DNA of 64,000 bases from Bacterioplanoides sp. SCSIO 12839 (GTDB lineage: Bacteria > Pseudomonadota > Gammaproteobacteria > Pseudomonadales > Oceanobacteraceae): the NCBI RefSeq assembly GCF_024397975.1, contig NZ_CP073745.1, positions 2,444,501-2,508,500 on the forward strand. The letters run 5' to 3'. Position numbers and translations under genes: made by a program. Positions 15,276-26,109 of this stretch are shown in pieces; position 1 is the stretch's first letter; each line of letters opens with the position of its first letter. The notes under the pieces are model-generated. The model was given only the letters and a program-made list of their open reading frames with translations, made no database searches and was not told the DNA's origin.

Positions 15276-16499
15276 TTAACCGCCGAAGTCATCCAATAAG
15301 ATGTTTTCTGGTTCTACGCCCAGGTTTTCTAACATCTTGATCACCGATTGGTTCATGATTGGTGGCCCACACATGTAGAACTCACAATCTTCCGGTGCCG
15401 GGTGATCTTTCAGGTAATTCTCCAACAGCACGTTGTGAATAAAGCCTGTCAGACCTTCCCAGTTATCTTCTGGCTGCGGGTCAGACATCGCCACGTGCCA
15501 TTCGAAATTCGGGAATTGCTCCGCTAAAGCATCGTACTCATCCTGATAGAACAGTTCTTTCAGGGAACGTGCACCGTACCAGAAGCTGATCTTACGATCG
15601 GACTTCAGACGCTTCAGCTGGTCGAAGATATGAGAACGCATTGGCGCCATACCCGCACCACCACCGATGAATACCATTTCGGCATCGGTGTCTTTAGCGA
15701 AGAACTCACCAAACGGACCATATACGGTTACCTTGTCACCTGGCTTCAGGTTGAACACGTAAGACGACATGATGCCCGGGTTAATTCCGGTTGTGCCCGG
15801 AGGTGGCGTTGCAATACGGATATTGAACTTAACCACACCCTTCTCTTCCGGGTAGTTAGCCATGGAGTAAGCACGGATCACGTTTTCTTTGTTCACTGTC
15901 TTCAGGTCGAAGAAGCCAAAGTGTTCCCAGTCACCACGGTACTGTTCTTCGATATCGAAGTCAGAGAAGTTAATTTCAAATGGAGGACACTCCAACTGAA
16001 CGTAACCACCGGCACGGAAATCAACGTTTTCACCTTCTGGCAGACGCAGGGTCAGCTCTTTAATAAAGGTAGCCATATTCGGGTTCGATTCAACCGTGGT
16101 CTCCCACTTCTTAACACCGAATACTTCTTCATCCACTTCAACAACCATGTCTTGCTTAACCGGCACCTGACACGACAGACGCCAGCCTTCGCGCGCTTCA
16201 CCTTTGGTGAAGTGAGACTCTTCGGTTGGCAGCATAGAGCCACCACCATCGGTAACCTGGCACTTACACTGGGCACAGGTACCACCGCCACCACAAGCCG
16301 ATGACAGGAAGATGTTGTTGGCCGCCAGTGTTTGCAGCAGCTTGCCACCGGCTTCAGTTTCAACGGTGGTTTCACCGTTGATCAGGATTTTTACTTTACC
16401 GGTGCTAACCAGCTTGGCACGTGCGCTCAGAATTACCGCTACCAGAGACAGTACGATAACCGTGAACATCACTACGCCGAGGATAATTTCTGGACTCAT
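15276..16499 (-). CDS. nqrF: Na+-translocating NADH:quinone reductase subunit F
   Basis: The 407-residue NADH-oxidising subunit brings electrons into the Na+-NQR complex. An N-terminal membrane helix (about residues 5-26) is followed by a 2Fe-2S ferredoxin domain ([16 protein letters not shown] near 70-84 with the fourth Cys in WRLSCQVPV near 111). The FAD domain (about 130-270) has RAYSMANYP, and the NAD domain has [17 protein letters not shown] and the late [14 protein letters not shown]. The full length matches the family. It is the last gene of the nqr operon, 12 bp after nqrE, with a terminator right after it. Confidence 0.97.
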   Translation of the reverse strand: MSPEIILGVVMFTVIVLSLVAVILSARAKLVSTGKVKILINGETTVETEAGGKLLQTLAANNIFLSSACGGGGTCAQCKCQVTDGGGSMLPTEESHFTKGEAREGWRLSCQVPVKQDMVVEVDEEVFGVKKWETTVESNPNMATFIKELTLRLPEGENVDFRAGGYVQLECPPFEINFSDFDIEEQYRGDWEHFGFFDLKTVNKENVIRAYSMANYPEEKGVVKFNIRIATPPPGTTGINPGIMSSYVFNLKPGDKVTVYGPFGEFFAKDTDAEMVFIGGGAGMAPMRSHIFDQLKRLKSDRKISFWYGARSLKELFYQDEYDALAEQFPNFEWHVAMSDPQPEDNWEGLTGFIHNVLLENYLKDHPAPEDCEFYMCGPPIMNQSVIKMLENLGVEPENILLDDFGG

Positions 16500-16511
16500 A
16501 GTGATCGCTCC

Positions 16512-17126
16512 TTACAGTGATACGCCGGAGAAAGACATAAAGCCCAGAGACATCAAGCCAACAGTCATAAAGGTAATACCCAAACCTTGCAGACCTGCCG
16601 GTACGTCGCTGTACTTCAGTTTTTCACGAATACCTGCCAGCGCAGTGATCGCCAGCGCCCAACCTACGCCTGCGCCGATACCATAAACGGTCGACTCAGC
16701 GAAGTTGTAGTCACGCTCTACCATGAACAGGGAGGCACCCATGATGGCGCAGTTCACGGTGATCAACGGCAGGAATACGCCCAGTGCGTTGTACAGCGCT
16801 GGTACGTATTTATCCAGAACCATCTCCAGAATCTGAACCATCGCTGCAATAACACCGATGTAAGTCAGCAGACCTAAGAAGCTCAGGTCAACAGAAGCGT
16901 AATCCGGCCCCATCCAAGCCCAGGCACCTTCTTTTAATACGTAGGTGTAGATCAGGTTGTTAACCGGCACAGTAATCGCCAGTACCACAATCACGGCAAC
17001 ACCTAAGCCCAGAGCGGTCTGAATCTTCTTGGAGATTGCCAGGAAGGTACACATGCCCAGGAAGAAGGCCAACGCCATGTTTTCAACAAACACAGCCTTA
17101 ACGAATAAACTGATGTAGTGTTCCAT
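16512..17126 (-). CDS. nqrE: Na+-translocating NADH:quinone reductase subunit E
   Basis: The 204-residue integral membrane subunit has six predicted helices. It begins [24 protein letters not shown]; the family Cys lies in [10 protein letters not shown], and a second is in ITVNCAIMG. The two Cys, together with those of NqrD, hold the intramembrane iron centre known from the Vibrio cholerae structure. The start codon overlaps the stop of nqrD by one base (TAATG), a sign of translational coupling. Length and motif positions are normal. Confidence 0.96.
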   Translation of the reverse strand: MEHYISLFVKAVFVENMALAFFLGMCTFLAISKKIQTALGLGVAVIVVLAITVPVNNLIYTYVLKEGAWAWMGPDYASVDLSFLGLLTYIGVIAAMVQILEMVLDKYVPALYNALGVFLPLITVNCAIMGASLFMVERDYNFAESTVYGIGAGVGWALAITALAGIREKLKYSDVPAGLQGLGITFMTVGLMSLGFMSFSGVSL

Positions 17127-17785
17127 TAGTGGTGACCTCCATTCTCAGTGTTCGGCAGAATTTTGAAATCTGCTGCTTCCACTTGTTCAGTCTTCCAGCT
17201 GCGCAGTGCCCAAATGAACAGACCAATAATGAAGAACGCACTTGGTGGTAACAACAACAGACCGTTGGACTGATACCAGCCACCGTTAGTGACCAGCGGC
17301 AGGATTTCGATACCCATCAGAGAACCAGCACCAAACAGCTCACGTACCACAGCAACCACGATCAGTACTACGGAATAACCCAAGCCATTACCAATACCAT
17401 CGAAGAAGCTCAGTACCGGGCCATTCTTCATAGCGAATGCTTCGGCACGACCCATTACGATACAGTTGGTAATAATCAGACCGACGAATACCGACAGCTG
17501 CTTACTGATTTCATAAGCGTAGGCTTTCAGTATCTGGTCCACCACAATTACCAGCGAGGCAATAATGATCATCTGTACGATGATACGAATATTGTTAGGG
17601 ATATGGTTACGAATCAGTGCAATACCCAGGTTAGAAAACGCAGTTACCGAGGTCAGTGCAATACACATAACCAGAGTTACCTGCAAGCTGGTGGTTACCG
17701 CCAGCGCAGAACATACACCCAGAATCTGAACCGCAATCGGGTTCTGGGAGAATAAAGGTTCGGTTAATACGGACTTAACAGACAT
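17126..17785 (-). CDS. nqrD: Na+-translocating NADH:quinone reductase subunit D
   Basis: The 219-residue membrane subunit is paralogous to NqrE, with six helices. The conserved sequence includes [19 protein letters not shown] and [19 protein letters not shown], which hold the Cys pair for the intramembrane Fe site. Its start overlaps the stop of nqrC by one base, and its stop overlaps nqrE. It has the usual family length, and nothing is missing. Confidence 0.96.
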   Translation of the reverse strand: MSVKSVLTEPLFSQNPIAVQILGVCSALAVTTSLQVTLVMCIALTSVTAFSNLGIALIRNHIPNNIRIIVQMIIIASLVIVVDQILKAYAYEISKQLSVFVGLIITNCIVMGRAEAFAMKNGPVLSFFDGIGNGLGYSVVLIVVAVVRELFGAGSLMGIEILPLVTNGGWYQSNGLLLLPPSAFFIIGLFIWALRSWKTEQVEAADFKILPNTENGGHH

Positions 17786-18597
17786 TAAGCACCTCCTTTA
17801 GCAGTCGCCAGGAACTTGCCGAAGCCGTTCTCACCGACCCAGAATTGAACCAGGTTAGAAACACCTTTACTGGTCAGGGTTGCACCTGACAGGCCATCAA
17901 CACTGTTCATGTCATCAGCGGGTGCTTTACCTTTAACCACTTGAATCGCCAGATCACCCTCTGCGTCATACAGCTTTTTGCCGTTCCACAGTGCTTTCCA
18001 GGATGGGTTATCCACTTCACCACCCAGTCCTGGGGTTTCAGCGTGAGAGTAGAAACCTAAACCCACAACGGTTTGCAGATCACCTTCCAAAGCCAGGAAG
18101 CCATACAGGGTAGACCACAGACCATAACCGTGTACCGGCAGAACCATCTTCTCGACGATGCCATTGTTTTCTACGGTATAAACCGCAGCAAACGTAGCTT
18201 GACGACGAATGCTGGCCAGATCTTTATCAGCTGCCAGCTTGGCAGACAGCGCTGGATCTTTGGCCGCTTTACGCTGGTCATAAGCTTCAGGGTTGTAACC
18301 TGCCGCTTTGATTTCGTCCAGCTCAGCAGCCGTTGCGTAACGGCCTTCAGCCAGGTTCACAACTTTTGGCGTGATATTCTCTTCAAACAGCTTTTTGATC
18401 TCATCCGCTGACGGCTTAACACCGCCTTCAACCAGACCTGCTGCTAATAAGATGTTGTAGTTTTTATCCAGCTGCTTATTTGCCAGCTGAATTGGCTTCA
18501 GGGATACAGCAGCGCCGGCGACGATGATCGAGCACACCAGACACAGCAGAATCGCTACCAATAAGGTTTTTTGAATACTGTCGTTATTAGCTGACAC
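17785..18597 (-). CDS. nqrC: Na+-translocating NADH:quinone reductase subunit C
   Basis: The 270-residue subunit carries a covalent FMN attached through a Thr: the site is visible as [13 protein letters not shown] near residues 235-247. One N-terminal membrane helix ([19 protein letters not shown]) anchors a periplasmic domain. The start is a GTG at 18597, chosen because GGAGGA lies 6 nt upstream; a longer reading from 18633 would run 46 bases into nqrB. With the GTG the overlap with nqrB is 11 bases. Flavinylation needs an ApbE enzyme, which is not encoded in this window. Confidence 0.95.
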   Translation of the reverse strand: MSANNDSIQKTLLVAILLCLVCSIIVAGAAVSLKPIQLANKQLDKNYNILLAAGLVEGGVKPSADEIKKLFEENITPKVVNLAEGRYATAAELDEIKAAGYNPEAYDQRKAAKDPALSAKLAADKDLASIRRQATFAAVYTVENNGIVEKMVLPVHGYGLWSTLYGFLALEGDLQTVVGLGFYSHAETPGLGGEVDNPSWKALWNGKKLYDAEGDLAIQVVKGKAPADDMNSVDGLSGATLTSKGVSNLVQFWVGENGFGKFLATAKGGA

Positions 18598-19795
18598 GAG
18601 CAGTCCTCCGCTTGATGTTGGCCTGAACCACAAAGTGGTCGATCAGAGGGGAAAACAGGTTGGCAAACAGAATCGCCAGCATCATACCTTCCGGGAAGGC
18701 TGGGTTGATCACACGGATCATGACCACCATGAAGCCGATCAACGCACCAAAGACGAATTTGCCTTTGTTGGTCATGGAAGCGGATACCGGATCGGTTGCC
18801 ATAAAGATCATACCGAAGGCAAAACCACCGACCACTAAGTGCCAGTACCAAGGCATCGCCATCATTGGATTAGTGTCAGAGCCAATACCGTTGAACAGCA
18901 GCGTGGTTGCTACCATGCCCAGGAACACACCCAGCACAATACGCCAGGAAGCAATGCCCATGGTCATCAGCACAACACCACCAATCAGGATCGCCAGAGT
19001 AGAGGTTTCACCCATAGAACCCTGAATCAAACCAAAGAAGGCATCAAACCAGGTGATATCACCAATCTGGCCATTCACGACACCTTGCTCAGCAGCCGTA
19101 CCCAGCGCAGTTGCACCAGAGAAACCATCAACTGCAGTCCAAACCGCATTACCAGACATGTCGGCTGGATAGGCGAAGAACAGGAATGCACGGCCAGTCA
19201 GTGCCGGGTTAAGGAAGTTTTTACCGGTGCCACCGAAAATTTCCTTACCAATCACCACACCAAAGCTGATACCCAGGGCCACTTGCCACAGCGGGATGCT
19301 TGGCGGCAGGATCAGAGCAAACAGTACCGAGGTTACGAAGAAACCTTCGTTCACTTCGTGCTTACGAATGGTGGCAAATAATACTTCCCAGAAACCACCC
19401 ACAATAAATACCGTGGCATATACTGGCAGGAAGTAAGCGGCACCAAACACCATGTTGTCCCACACGCTGGCCGCATTGTGAGCACCACCGCCCAGTAGAG
19501 CGATCAGCCATTCGCGCCAGCCTTCGATTACAGTACCTGCACCGACTGCAATGGCTTCATTCGCCTGCAGACCAATGTTGTACATGCCGAAAAATAACGC
19601 CGGAAAGGTACAGATCCACACGGTGATCATAATACGCTTCAGGTCGATACCATCACGCACGTGTGCCGTGTTATTGGTAACGTTTGGCGGAGAGTACAAG
19701 CCAGTATCAATGGCTTCGTACAGTGGATACATTTTTTCGTACTTGCCACCCTTCACGAAGTGAGGTTCAAGTTTATCGAGCATAGAACGCAGCAT
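18587..19795 (-). CDS. nqrB: Na+-translocating NADH:quinone reductase subunit B
   Basis: The 402-residue membrane subunit with about ten helices forms the Na+ path and carries FMN on a Thr, seen in [14 protein letters not shown] near residues 218-231. The N-terminal part ([29 protein letters not shown]) matches the family. It is 2 bp after nqrA and overlaps nqrC. It works with NqrA at the quinone site; known inhibitor-resistance changes in the family map to Gly residues here, but I did not check them individually. Confidence 0.96.
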   Translation of the reverse strand: MLRSMLDKLEPHFVKGGKYEKMYPLYEAIDTGLYSPPNVTNNTAHVRDGIDLKRIMITVWICTFPALFFGMYNIGLQANEAIAVGAGTVIEGWREWLIALLGGGAHNAASVWDNMVFGAAYFLPVYATVFIVGGFWEVLFATIRKHEVNEGFFVTSVLFALILPPSIPLWQVALGISFGVVIGKEIFGGTGKNFLNPALTGRAFLFFAYPADMSGNAVWTAVDGFSGATALGTAAEQGVVNGQIGDITWFDAFFGLIQGSMGETSTLAILIGGVVLMTMGIASWRIVLGVFLGMVATTLLFNGIGSDTNPMMAMPWYWHLVVGGFAFGMIFMATDPVSASMTNKGKFVFGALIGFMVVMIRVINPAFPEGMMLAILFANLFSPLIDHFVVQANIKRRTARVS

Positions 19796-19797
19796 GA

Positions 19798-21132
19798 TTA
19801 ACCCTCCGCTTCGATTCGAGTTAAGTTTTGACGCAGGATTGGGCCGTATTCGTATTTACCCGGGCAAACAAAGCTACACAGGGCTAAATCGTCTTCGTCC
19901 AGTTCCAGCGCACCCAGGTTGATGGCCGTTTCCATGTCTTCAACGATCAGAGCACGCAGCAGCTGAGTCGGCAGAACATCTAATGGCATCACACGCTCGT
20001 AAGCGCCCACAGGTACCATGGCACGTTCAGAACCATTGGTGGTTGTGGTCATTGGGAACAACTTGTTCATCAATTTTGACAGGTAGATCGGCATCACAGA
20101 GAAGCGCTCAGTACCCGCTGTCAGGTAATGCAACATCGGGCGATCACGGCCTTCTTCCAGCACAGATACTTGATTGTGGAAGCGACCCAGGAACTGATGA
20201 CCGTTAGCAGCCGTGCGGCCACCAAATACAGAGCCAGATACCACACGGTTTTCACCGCCTTTGGTTTCACCTGCTGTTACCTGATCCAGGTTAGCGCCCT
20301 GAGGTACACGAACCAGGCGAGGTTTATTCACCTGTGGACCTGCCAGAGCAACCACACGATCGGTGTAAATTTTGCCGGTCAGGAACAGGGCACCAAATGC
20401 GATAACATCCTGGTAACCAATGCTCCATACCGTGCGGTTTTCACTGACTGGATGCAGGAAGTGAATATGCGTACCCGCCAGACCAGCCGGGTGCTTACCG
20501 CCAAATTCTTCAGTCTGCTCAACACCCGCGGTTGGGATATTTGCAGCAGGCGCTTTACATACGTACAGAGTGCCTTCAGTCAGACGCTTCAGTACCTGTA
20601 AACCTGCTTTAAAATTGTCAGCCTGCTCATTGATCACAAGCTCAGGATTCGCCGCCAACGGATTGGTATCCATTGCGGTGACAAAAATCGCTTCCGGCTT
20701 GCTATCCAGTGCCGGAACACGGGAATAAGGGCGAGTGCGCAGCGCCGTCCACAATCCGGATTTCACCAGATTATCCTGTACATCTGCAGCAGACAGTGAA
20801 CCCAGCTGACCCGCTGAGTAAGAGCTGAAGGTTTCTTCGTCGTTACCGTCGATTTCAATCACAACCGACTGAAACACACGACGCTCACCACGGTTAACAG
20901 CTTTCACTGTACCCGCAGCTGGTGCTGTGTATTGCACCCCTTCTGTTTTTTTGTCGGTGAAAATCACCTGGCCTTTCTTGACTCGATCACCGACCTGAAC
21001 CGCCATCGTAGGCTTCATACCCACGTAATCCGGACCAACCAAAGCAACTTCCGTTACTTTGGCCGAATCTGAAATGACTTGCTCAGGTGTTCCGGTGATT
21101 GGTAAGTCGAGACCCTTCTTGATGTTGATCAT
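19798..21132 (-). CDS. nqrA: Na+-translocating NADH:quinone reductase subunit A
   Basis: The 444-residue peripheral cytoplasmic subunit is the first gene of the nqrABCDEF operon. It begins [20 protein letters not shown] and has the biotinyl/lipoyl-like fold near residues 35-75 ([18 protein letters not shown]), the [13 protein letters not shown] block and a C-terminal [19 protein letters not shown] with Cys residues. The complex oxidises NADH, reduces ubiquinone and exports Na+, giving the cell a sodium motive force, usual in marine bacteria. The 387-bp upstream region should hold the operon promoter. Confidence 0.97.
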   Translation of the reverse strand: MINIKKGLDLPITGTPEQVISDSAKVTEVALVGPDYVGMKPTMAVQVGDRVKKGQVIFTDKKTEGVQYTAPAAGTVKAVNRGERRVFQSVVIEIDGNDEETFSSYSAGQLGSLSAADVQDNLVKSGLWTALRTRPYSRVPALDSKPEAIFVTAMDTNPLAANPELVINEQADNFKAGLQVLKRLTEGTLYVCKAPAANIPTAGVEQTEEFGGKHPAGLAGTHIHFLHPVSENRTVWSIGYQDVIAFGALFLTGKIYTDRVVALAGPQVNKPRLVRVPQGANLDQVTAGETKGGENRVVSGSVFGGRTAANGHQFLGRFHNQVSVLEEGRDRPMLHYLTAGTERFSVMPIYLSKLMNKLFPMTTTTNGSERAMVPVGAYERVMPLDVLPTQLLRALIVEDMETAINLGALELDEDDLALCSFVCPGKYEYGPILRQNLTRIEAEG

Positions 21133-21460
21133 ACGCCTCGCCTAATCACAGTTGACCCTAAGATACTGATTTCCAAATACACAAAAAGACGCACACCAAA
21201 GCCCTCTCATCCAGGGTTGCTGTACGCAAAACAAACTCTTGGTTAAGTTCTGTTCAATTTTATATTTGGAAACAAGCACTTGGACCCATTTCCCAGTAAA
21301 AAATCGCGCTAAGTATAATGACCACACCATGATTAATCTACCGCTGTTAAGACCAATTGATTGCCCTTTTCACTTCACAACTTCAGTTTGCAATCAATTC
21401 GCTACTCTGGTTCAGATTAAGGACTCAGGTGCCAGCCACTCCATGTTTAAATTTTAGACA
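21133..21460. other. long intergenic region upstream of nqrA
   Basis: No gene is supported here. On the minus strand a TATACT hexamer (complement of 21312-21317) could be the -10 of the nqr promoter, but no convincing -35 lies 16-18 bp before it. That would leave a leader of about 180 nt. I find no riboswitch or strong hairpin. The few short open frames lack ribosome sites. Confidence 0.4.
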
Positions 21461-21492
21461 AAAAAAAGCCATTGCAAGGGCAATGGCTTTTT
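21461..21492 (-). terminator. terminator after gap
   Basis: The arms GCCATTGC and GCAATGGC, with an A-run and T-run on the flanks, form a strong intrinsic terminator 28 bp after the GAPDH gene. Confidence 0.85.
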
Positions 21493-21519
21493 ATTCAGCA
21501 AAATGATTAATTCAGGGAA

Positions 21520-22968
21520 TTAACCACGCGCCGGGAATACCGGATAATCCACACCACACACTTGCTGTGCGATACGAACAACCTGGCGGCTGTAACCGTA
21601 TTCGTTATCGTACCAAACATACAGATTCACGCGATTGCCGTTAGCAATGGTTGCTTTAGCGTCAACGATACCCGCATGACTGTTACCTACGAAGTCGGTA
21701 GAAACCACTTCTGGAGAGTTCACCCAGTCAATCTGCTTCTGAACGTCAGAATGCAGAGACTGTTCACGCAGGAAGTCATTCACCTCTTCCGCAGTCACGT
21801 CTTTATTCAGGTTCAGCGACAGAATCGCCATAGAAACATTTGGCGTAGGAACACGAATCGCGTTACCCGTCAGCTTACCTTTCAGCTCAGGCAAGGCTTT
21901 TGCTACAGCAGAAGCAGCACCGGTTTCAGTGATAACCATGTTCAGCGGTGCTGAACGACCACGACGGTCACCTTTGTGATAGTTATCGATCAGGTTCTGG
22001 TCATTTGTGTATGAGTGAACAGTCTCAACGTGACCGTTATCAATGCCATAGGCATCGTTCATGACTTTCAGAACCGGAGTGATGGCATTAGTTGTACAAG
22101 AAGCAGCAGACAGAATCTTATCTTCAGCTTCAATAACATTATTGTTAATGCCGTATACAACGTTTTTCAGATCACCTTTGCCCGGAGCCGTCAGCAGCAC
22201 ACGAGCAGTGCCTTTCGCTTCCAGGTGCTGACCCAGGCCAGCTTCATCACGCCACACACCCGTATTATCGATCACCAGCGCATTGTTAATGCCGTACTCG
22301 GTGTAATCGATTTCAGCCGGGTTATTGGCGTAAATGATTTTGATGTAGTTACCATTAGCGATCAGCGCTTCGTTTTCGTGATCAACGGTCAAGGTGCCGC
22401 GGAAAGTACCGTGGATAGAGTCACGACGCAGCAAAGATGCACGCTTAACCAGGTCATCGCCTTTACCACGACGTACAACGATTGCACGCAGGCGCAGGCC
22501 ATTACCACCACCAGATTTCTCAATCAGGATGCGAGCTAACAAACGACCGATACGACCAAAACCGTACAGAACAACATCGCGATTCTCACCTTCAGCAGGA
22601 GACTGACCAACAACGTCTTTTAATTCATCAGCAACAAATTCGTTAACGTCACGACCATTCGCTTCATTGCGGAATTTAACTGCCATCTTACCCAGATCAA
22701 CGTGAGCACGGGCAACGTTCAGCTCGCTTAACGCTTTCAGGATTGGATAGGTGTCATGAACAGACAGCTCCTGAGACTCCATATGACGCACAAAACGATG
22801 CGCCTTCAGCAGCTCAATCACAGAGCGATTGATGATTGGACGGCCATACAAAGCAGTCACAACGTTATTTTTACGGTACAGACCACCAATCAGAGGAATC
22901 ATTGCTTCAGCAATTGATTCACGATCCATCCAGTCCTGTAAACAAGCTTCGCGCATATCTTGGCTCAC
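21520..22968 (-). CDS. gap: glyceraldehyde-3-phosphate dehydrogenase, long form
   Basis: The 482-residue enzyme catalyses the phosphorylating oxidation of glyceraldehyde 3-phosphate. About 125 residues precede the Rossmann motif VVLYGFGRIGRLLARIL, making it about 150 residues longer than standard GAPDH; this long form is known in Pseudomonas-type bacteria. The catalytic site SAASCTTNAITPVLKVM lies near residue 290, and the C-terminal NLYVWYDNEYGYSRQVVRIA is canonical. The GTG start at 22968 is supported by GGAAGGTGA 5 nt before it. The gene is monocistronic, with terminator and no neighbours in the same direction. Whether it works in glycolysis or gluconeogenesis cannot be read from sequence; the NAD pocket was not analysed in detail. 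Confidence 0.93.
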   Translation of the reverse strand: MSQDMREACLQDWMDRESIAEAMIPLIGGLYRKNNVVTALYGRPIINRSVIELLKAHRFVRHMESQELSVHDTYPILKALSELNVARAHVDLGKMAVKFRNEANGRDVNEFVADELKDVVGQSPAEGENRDVVLYGFGRIGRLLARILIEKSGGGNGLRLRAIVVRRGKGDDLVKRASLLRRDSIHGTFRGTLTVDHENEALIANGNYIKIIYANNPAEIDYTEYGINNALVIDNTGVWRDEAGLGQHLEAKGTARVLLTAPGKGDLKNVVYGINNNVIEAEDKILSAASCTTNAITPVLKVMNDAYGIDNGHVETVHSYTNDQNLIDNYHKGDRRGRSAPLNMVITETGAASAVAKALPELKGKLTGNAIRVPTPNVSMAILSLNLNKDVTAEEVNDFLREQSLHSDVQKQIDWVNSPEVVSTDFVGNSHAGIVDAKATIANGNRVNLYVWYDNEYGYSRQVVRIAQQVCGVDYPVFPARG

Positions 22969-23122
22969 GGTGTCACCTTCCAATATTTAAAGTGAGTGGC
23001 AAAATTTGGGGTGCGTATTATGCCGTTTTTTAAGCAATGGCACAATTAATCAATAACAACTATCGGGCTTTACTCAGGAGCCAGTTACAAACATAATTAC
23101 AGGCTAATCAGGATTCTAAATA

Positions 23123-23137
23123 GTAAAGGGACTTTAC
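23123..23137 (+). promoter_or_regulatory. hairpin covering the ribosome binding site of a lipoprotein gene
   Basis: GTAAAG and CTTTAC pair around GGA just before the ATG at 23138. The purine-rich ribosome site (AAAGGGA) is inside the hairpin, so folding would lower translation. The stem is only 6 bp and may be accidental. Confidence 0.35.
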
Positions 23138-23509
23138 ATGAGAAACACATCTCTTGCGCTTATCTTATCTTTAGCCTTAACTGCCTGCGGTGGTGACGAG
23201 AATATCATTGAAGCCGGCGGAGGCTTCGCTAGCAGCAGAGAAATAATCACTATTTCCGAAAGTGATATAAGTAGTTACAACTTCACGGCAACAGACGACG
23301 AAATATACAGAGTCACCGGGAACGAGAACTATGTTTATATTGATGGCGAGCCATATGAGATTGATATCCGCGGCAACCGCAACTTCGTTGTATCAGCTGG
23401 GAACACCACAAAAATAACCATCACAGGCGACGGCAATGAGATCCATGCCGATGACCAAAACACTAAAATATCTGATCGTGGCTCAAATAACAGTAGCTTC
23501 TATTACTAA
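23138..23509 (+). CDS. small lipoprotein with DUF3060-like beta repeats
   Basis: The 123-residue protein has a lipoprotein signal (MRNTSLALILSLALTACGG; Cys at 17). The rest shows regular short strands with Gly-Asn turns: YRVTGNENYVYIDGEPYEIDI, RGNRNFVVSAGN, TKITITGDGNEIHADD. This resembles DUF3060 domains, which fold as a small parallel beta-helix or solenoid. The C-terminus is Ser/Asn-rich and ends YY. It lies 5 bp from the convergent CHASE2 kinase gene and is not in an operon. No function is known for the family. Confidence 0.65.
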   Translation: MRNTSLALILSLALTACGGDENIIEAGGGFASSREIITISESDISSYNFTATDDEIYRVTGNENYVYIDGEPYEIDIRGNRNFVVSAGNTTKITITGDGNEIHADDQNTKISDRGSNNSSFYY

Positions 23510-23514
23510 GCTAC

Positions 23515-26109
23515 CTACAGATCAATAGCCGGCAAATTGAAATAAAACGTACTCCCAGATTCAGTAGAACGAACCTGAATCTGGCTTCCATGACGTTGCA
23601 GCGCAACATCAACAAATCTCAACCCCAAACCAAGTCCTTTTGCTTTTGCCTCCGGCTGACCGACCCCACGTTGAAATGGCTTAAATAAGTTGGGTAGTAA
23701 CGATGCCGGGATACCCGGCCCCTGATCACTGACCTCAACACAAATCTCTTCCGCATCCCTTTTGATCAGCACAGAGACTTGCGTATGTTCCGGACTGTAT
23801 TTAATAGCATTGCTGCATAAATTCATCATCACTCGCTCGAGTAAATCGCCATTAGCCATCACCCAGCAATCATCATCAACCTCAAGGTTAAGCTCAATGC
23901 CCTTTTCTTCAGCCTGCTCATACAGTGTATCAACGGCATTCTGAGAGACGGAATACAGGTCAACCTCATAAACCTGAACATCATCGTCACTTTCGACCTT
24001 GGCAAGACTGAGAAACTCTTCAGCAAAATTCAGTGCGCGGCGACTATGTCCATCCACTTTTTTCAGCAACTCTGACATCGACAACACCCCAGGAGAGTCC
24101 TCCGCCTGGCGCACTAGCGACTGCAATGAGGCAATCGGAGAGCGCATATCATGCGAAATAAAGTCGATCATTTCGTTACGTGCACGCTGCGCCTTTTTGA
24201 TCTGAGAGATATCCGAGATATTTACCACAAGTACGGGTAAACCAGTTCGCTTATCCTCAAAGCAGACAATATTGATAGCCACATCCATGACATCATTGTC
24301 ACGTTCAAGCCGGGCCTCGACGCCTACTACCTGCTGAGAACCCGCCACCGACTCTGAACCCATCTCCTGCTCTGTCAGCACGGCCTGCTGCCAGACATCG
24401 GACCAGGTAACACGGCCAACCAACTGACAACGCTCTAACATGACATAAAGGTTTTCTGCTTTCCCGCCATCCAGCCATGAGGCAACCAGGGTATTACGAA
24501 ACAGCAGGTTACCACTTAAATCCGCAACCAGAACTGCCGAGCTCAGTCCCTGAATACTTGACTCAAACAAGTGCTGACTGGCGGCAATATAATCCTGATA
24601 ATCCTGAACCAGATTCATTTGTCGGGAAAAAATATCACTACTATTTTCAGACTGAGACTGCCTCGAACTTTCTGACAAATGTGCCGATAACGAAGCTGAC
24701 AACAAAGACACCTGCCGCTGCTCCTTGCGTCCGTATTCTTTAAATAACAAATGCAGAAAATACGCATCATCGGATAATTGAACCGGTAGTGTTTTATACA
24801 GCGCATAGTGTGATTCTACTGAAATATTTTCCTGCACCGACAATTTATAACGCTCAACACCCAACACCCTTAACAGGTTTTCAAGAGCTGCTTCATCTCT
24901 TAGCGAAAGGTGATCAGAAAAGTGGAAACTATTTTCACGGCGTGTCTTTTCCAGACGTAACGTTTCCGTTCTGAAATAAGCAAATAAACGAGACAAACGA
25001 ATGGCATTCCAGGCAAAAGGAATAAATAGCAATGTCAGGCCAATGCCTGCCATACGATACCAATACCCCATCTGCATCATGACCGACAGAGAAGCCACAA
25101 AAAGTGCCAACATCACCAGCGAAAAAAATAGTTGAGAAGCAATGGAGAGTCTGGGAATTAACACAACCATTACAACAATCGCCAAGGTATTAAGAATATA
25201 TCCGAGCCACTGTGGCAAGGATTGGATCCCCTTCCCCTGCGCCAACATCTGATACACATTGGCGTTGATATCGACCGCTGCCGTTTGCCGGCCATCCTGA
25301 CTCACCGGAGTAATTAAGGGGTCACCAATGGATGTCGCCGTAACCCCAACAAATACCACTTTCTGATAAAACGCTGCCGGATCAATTTCGCCGGTAATCA
25401 CATCCACAAACGAATAGTGTTGAAATGGGTGAGGATTGGCAGAAAAGCGAATAAACAGCTCATCCAGGTTTTGATAGTTCTGGCTTTTCTCTGGATTCAC
25501 CAATGAGAACGCCCGCAAAGAAAAGTGTGGCCAATTCTGCGACACAGAAGCAGGAAAAAGAGAGTCGGCCTGAACATTGGTATGGAGTGCATCATGCACT
25601 TTCAGCTGGCGATAAACACCATCATCATCAAGGTAGACATTAACATGCCCTAACGCCGCTTCATCGACCAGCGCTGCATGCGGCAACACCAGCTCAAGCG
25701 GACCCGCATTAAACACCCGGTCAAAATATACCGGCAAAACAACATGACCATTGCGGCGAATAGCCTCAGCCAGCACATAATCACTACTGGTCAATGGTGC
25801 ATTGCCAGACCCAAACGCCAGATTGTAAGCAACCACTTTTGCTTTGGCATCCGACAGTACGTTGATTAACTCAGCATGAAACGCCCGATCCCAGGGCCAT
25901 TCACCGATCAATGACAGACTCTGATCATCAATTTCAATCACCGCAATGTCATTCGATTCAGGCAGACCGGACTGCTGCATCATGCGATCATAAATAAAAA
26001 AATCAGCAGAACTCGACCAGTGATAATCCAGGTTGAGATTAACCAGAATAATGAGCACCACAGCAAGAATCAGCAATGGCCGGTCAGAAACCAACGTATT
26101 CCTTGTCAT
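23515..26109 (-). CDS. CHASE2-domain sensor histidine kinase
   Basis: The 864-residue membrane kinase has an N-terminal helix (about 10-28), then an extracytoplasmic CHASE2 domain (about 30-300, with DDQSLSLIGEWPWDRAFHAEL and the late VVFVGVTATSIGDPLITPV), then three membrane helices (about 300-380). A cytoplasmic linker and PAS-like segment (about 520-640) precede the HisKA box FISHDMRSPIASLQSLV (His near 653) and an ATPase domain with NLCSNAIKYSP, DQGPGIP and KGLGLGLRFV. Its start overlaps the stop of the FecR-LysM gene. The likely partner is the OmpR-type regulator two genes upstream. The signal is unknown; in this family CHASE2 is often next to FecR proteins. Confidence 0.9.
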   Translation of the reverse strand: MTRNTLVSDRPLLILAVVLIILVNLNLDYHWSSSADFFIYDRMMQQSGLPESNDIAVIEIDDQSLSLIGEWPWDRAFHAELINVLSDAKAKVVAYNLAFGSGNAPLTSSDYVLAEAIRRNGHVVLPVYFDRVFNAGPLELVLPHAALVDEAALGHVNVYLDDDGVYRQLKVHDALHTNVQADSLFPASVSQNWPHFSLRAFSLVNPEKSQNYQNLDELFIRFSANPHPFQHYSFVDVITGEIDPAAFYQKVVFVGVTATSIGDPLITPVSQDGRQTAAVDINANVYQMLAQGKGIQSLPQWLGYILNTLAIVVMVVLIPRLSIASQLFFSLVMLALFVASLSVMMQMGYWYRMAGIGLTLLFIPFAWNAIRLSRLFAYFRTETLRLEKTRRENSFHFSDHLSLRDEAALENLLRVLGVERYKLSVQENISVESHYALYKTLPVQLSDDAYFLHLLFKEYGRKEQRQVSLLSASLSAHLSESSRQSQSENSSDIFSRQMNLVQDYQDYIAASQHLFESSIQGLSSAVLVADLSGNLLFRNTLVASWLDGGKAENLYVMLERCQLVGRVTWSDVWQQAVLTEQEMGSESVAGSQQVVGVEARLERDNDVMDVAINIVCFEDKRTGLPVLVVNISDISQIKKAQRARNEMIDFISHDMRSPIASLQSLVRQAEDSPGVLSMSELLKKVDGHSRRALNFAEEFLSLAKVESDDDVQVYEVDLYSVSQNAVDTLYEQAEEKGIELNLEVDDDCWVMANGDLLERVMMNLCSNAIKYSPEHTQVSVLIKRDAEEICVEVSDQGPGIPASLLPNLFKPFQRGVGQPEAKAKGLGLGLRFVDVALQRHGSQIQVRSTESGSTFYFNLPAIDL

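Noticed and set aside
15630-16304. 224-codon open frame opposite nqrF
   Set aside because: It is a shadow of a strongly conserved gene, with implausible composition and no homology signs.
21312-21317. full sigma-70 promoter for nqrA
   Set aside because: Only a good -10 (TATACT on the minus strand) is visible; no -35 at the right distance, so it is only mentioned and not called.
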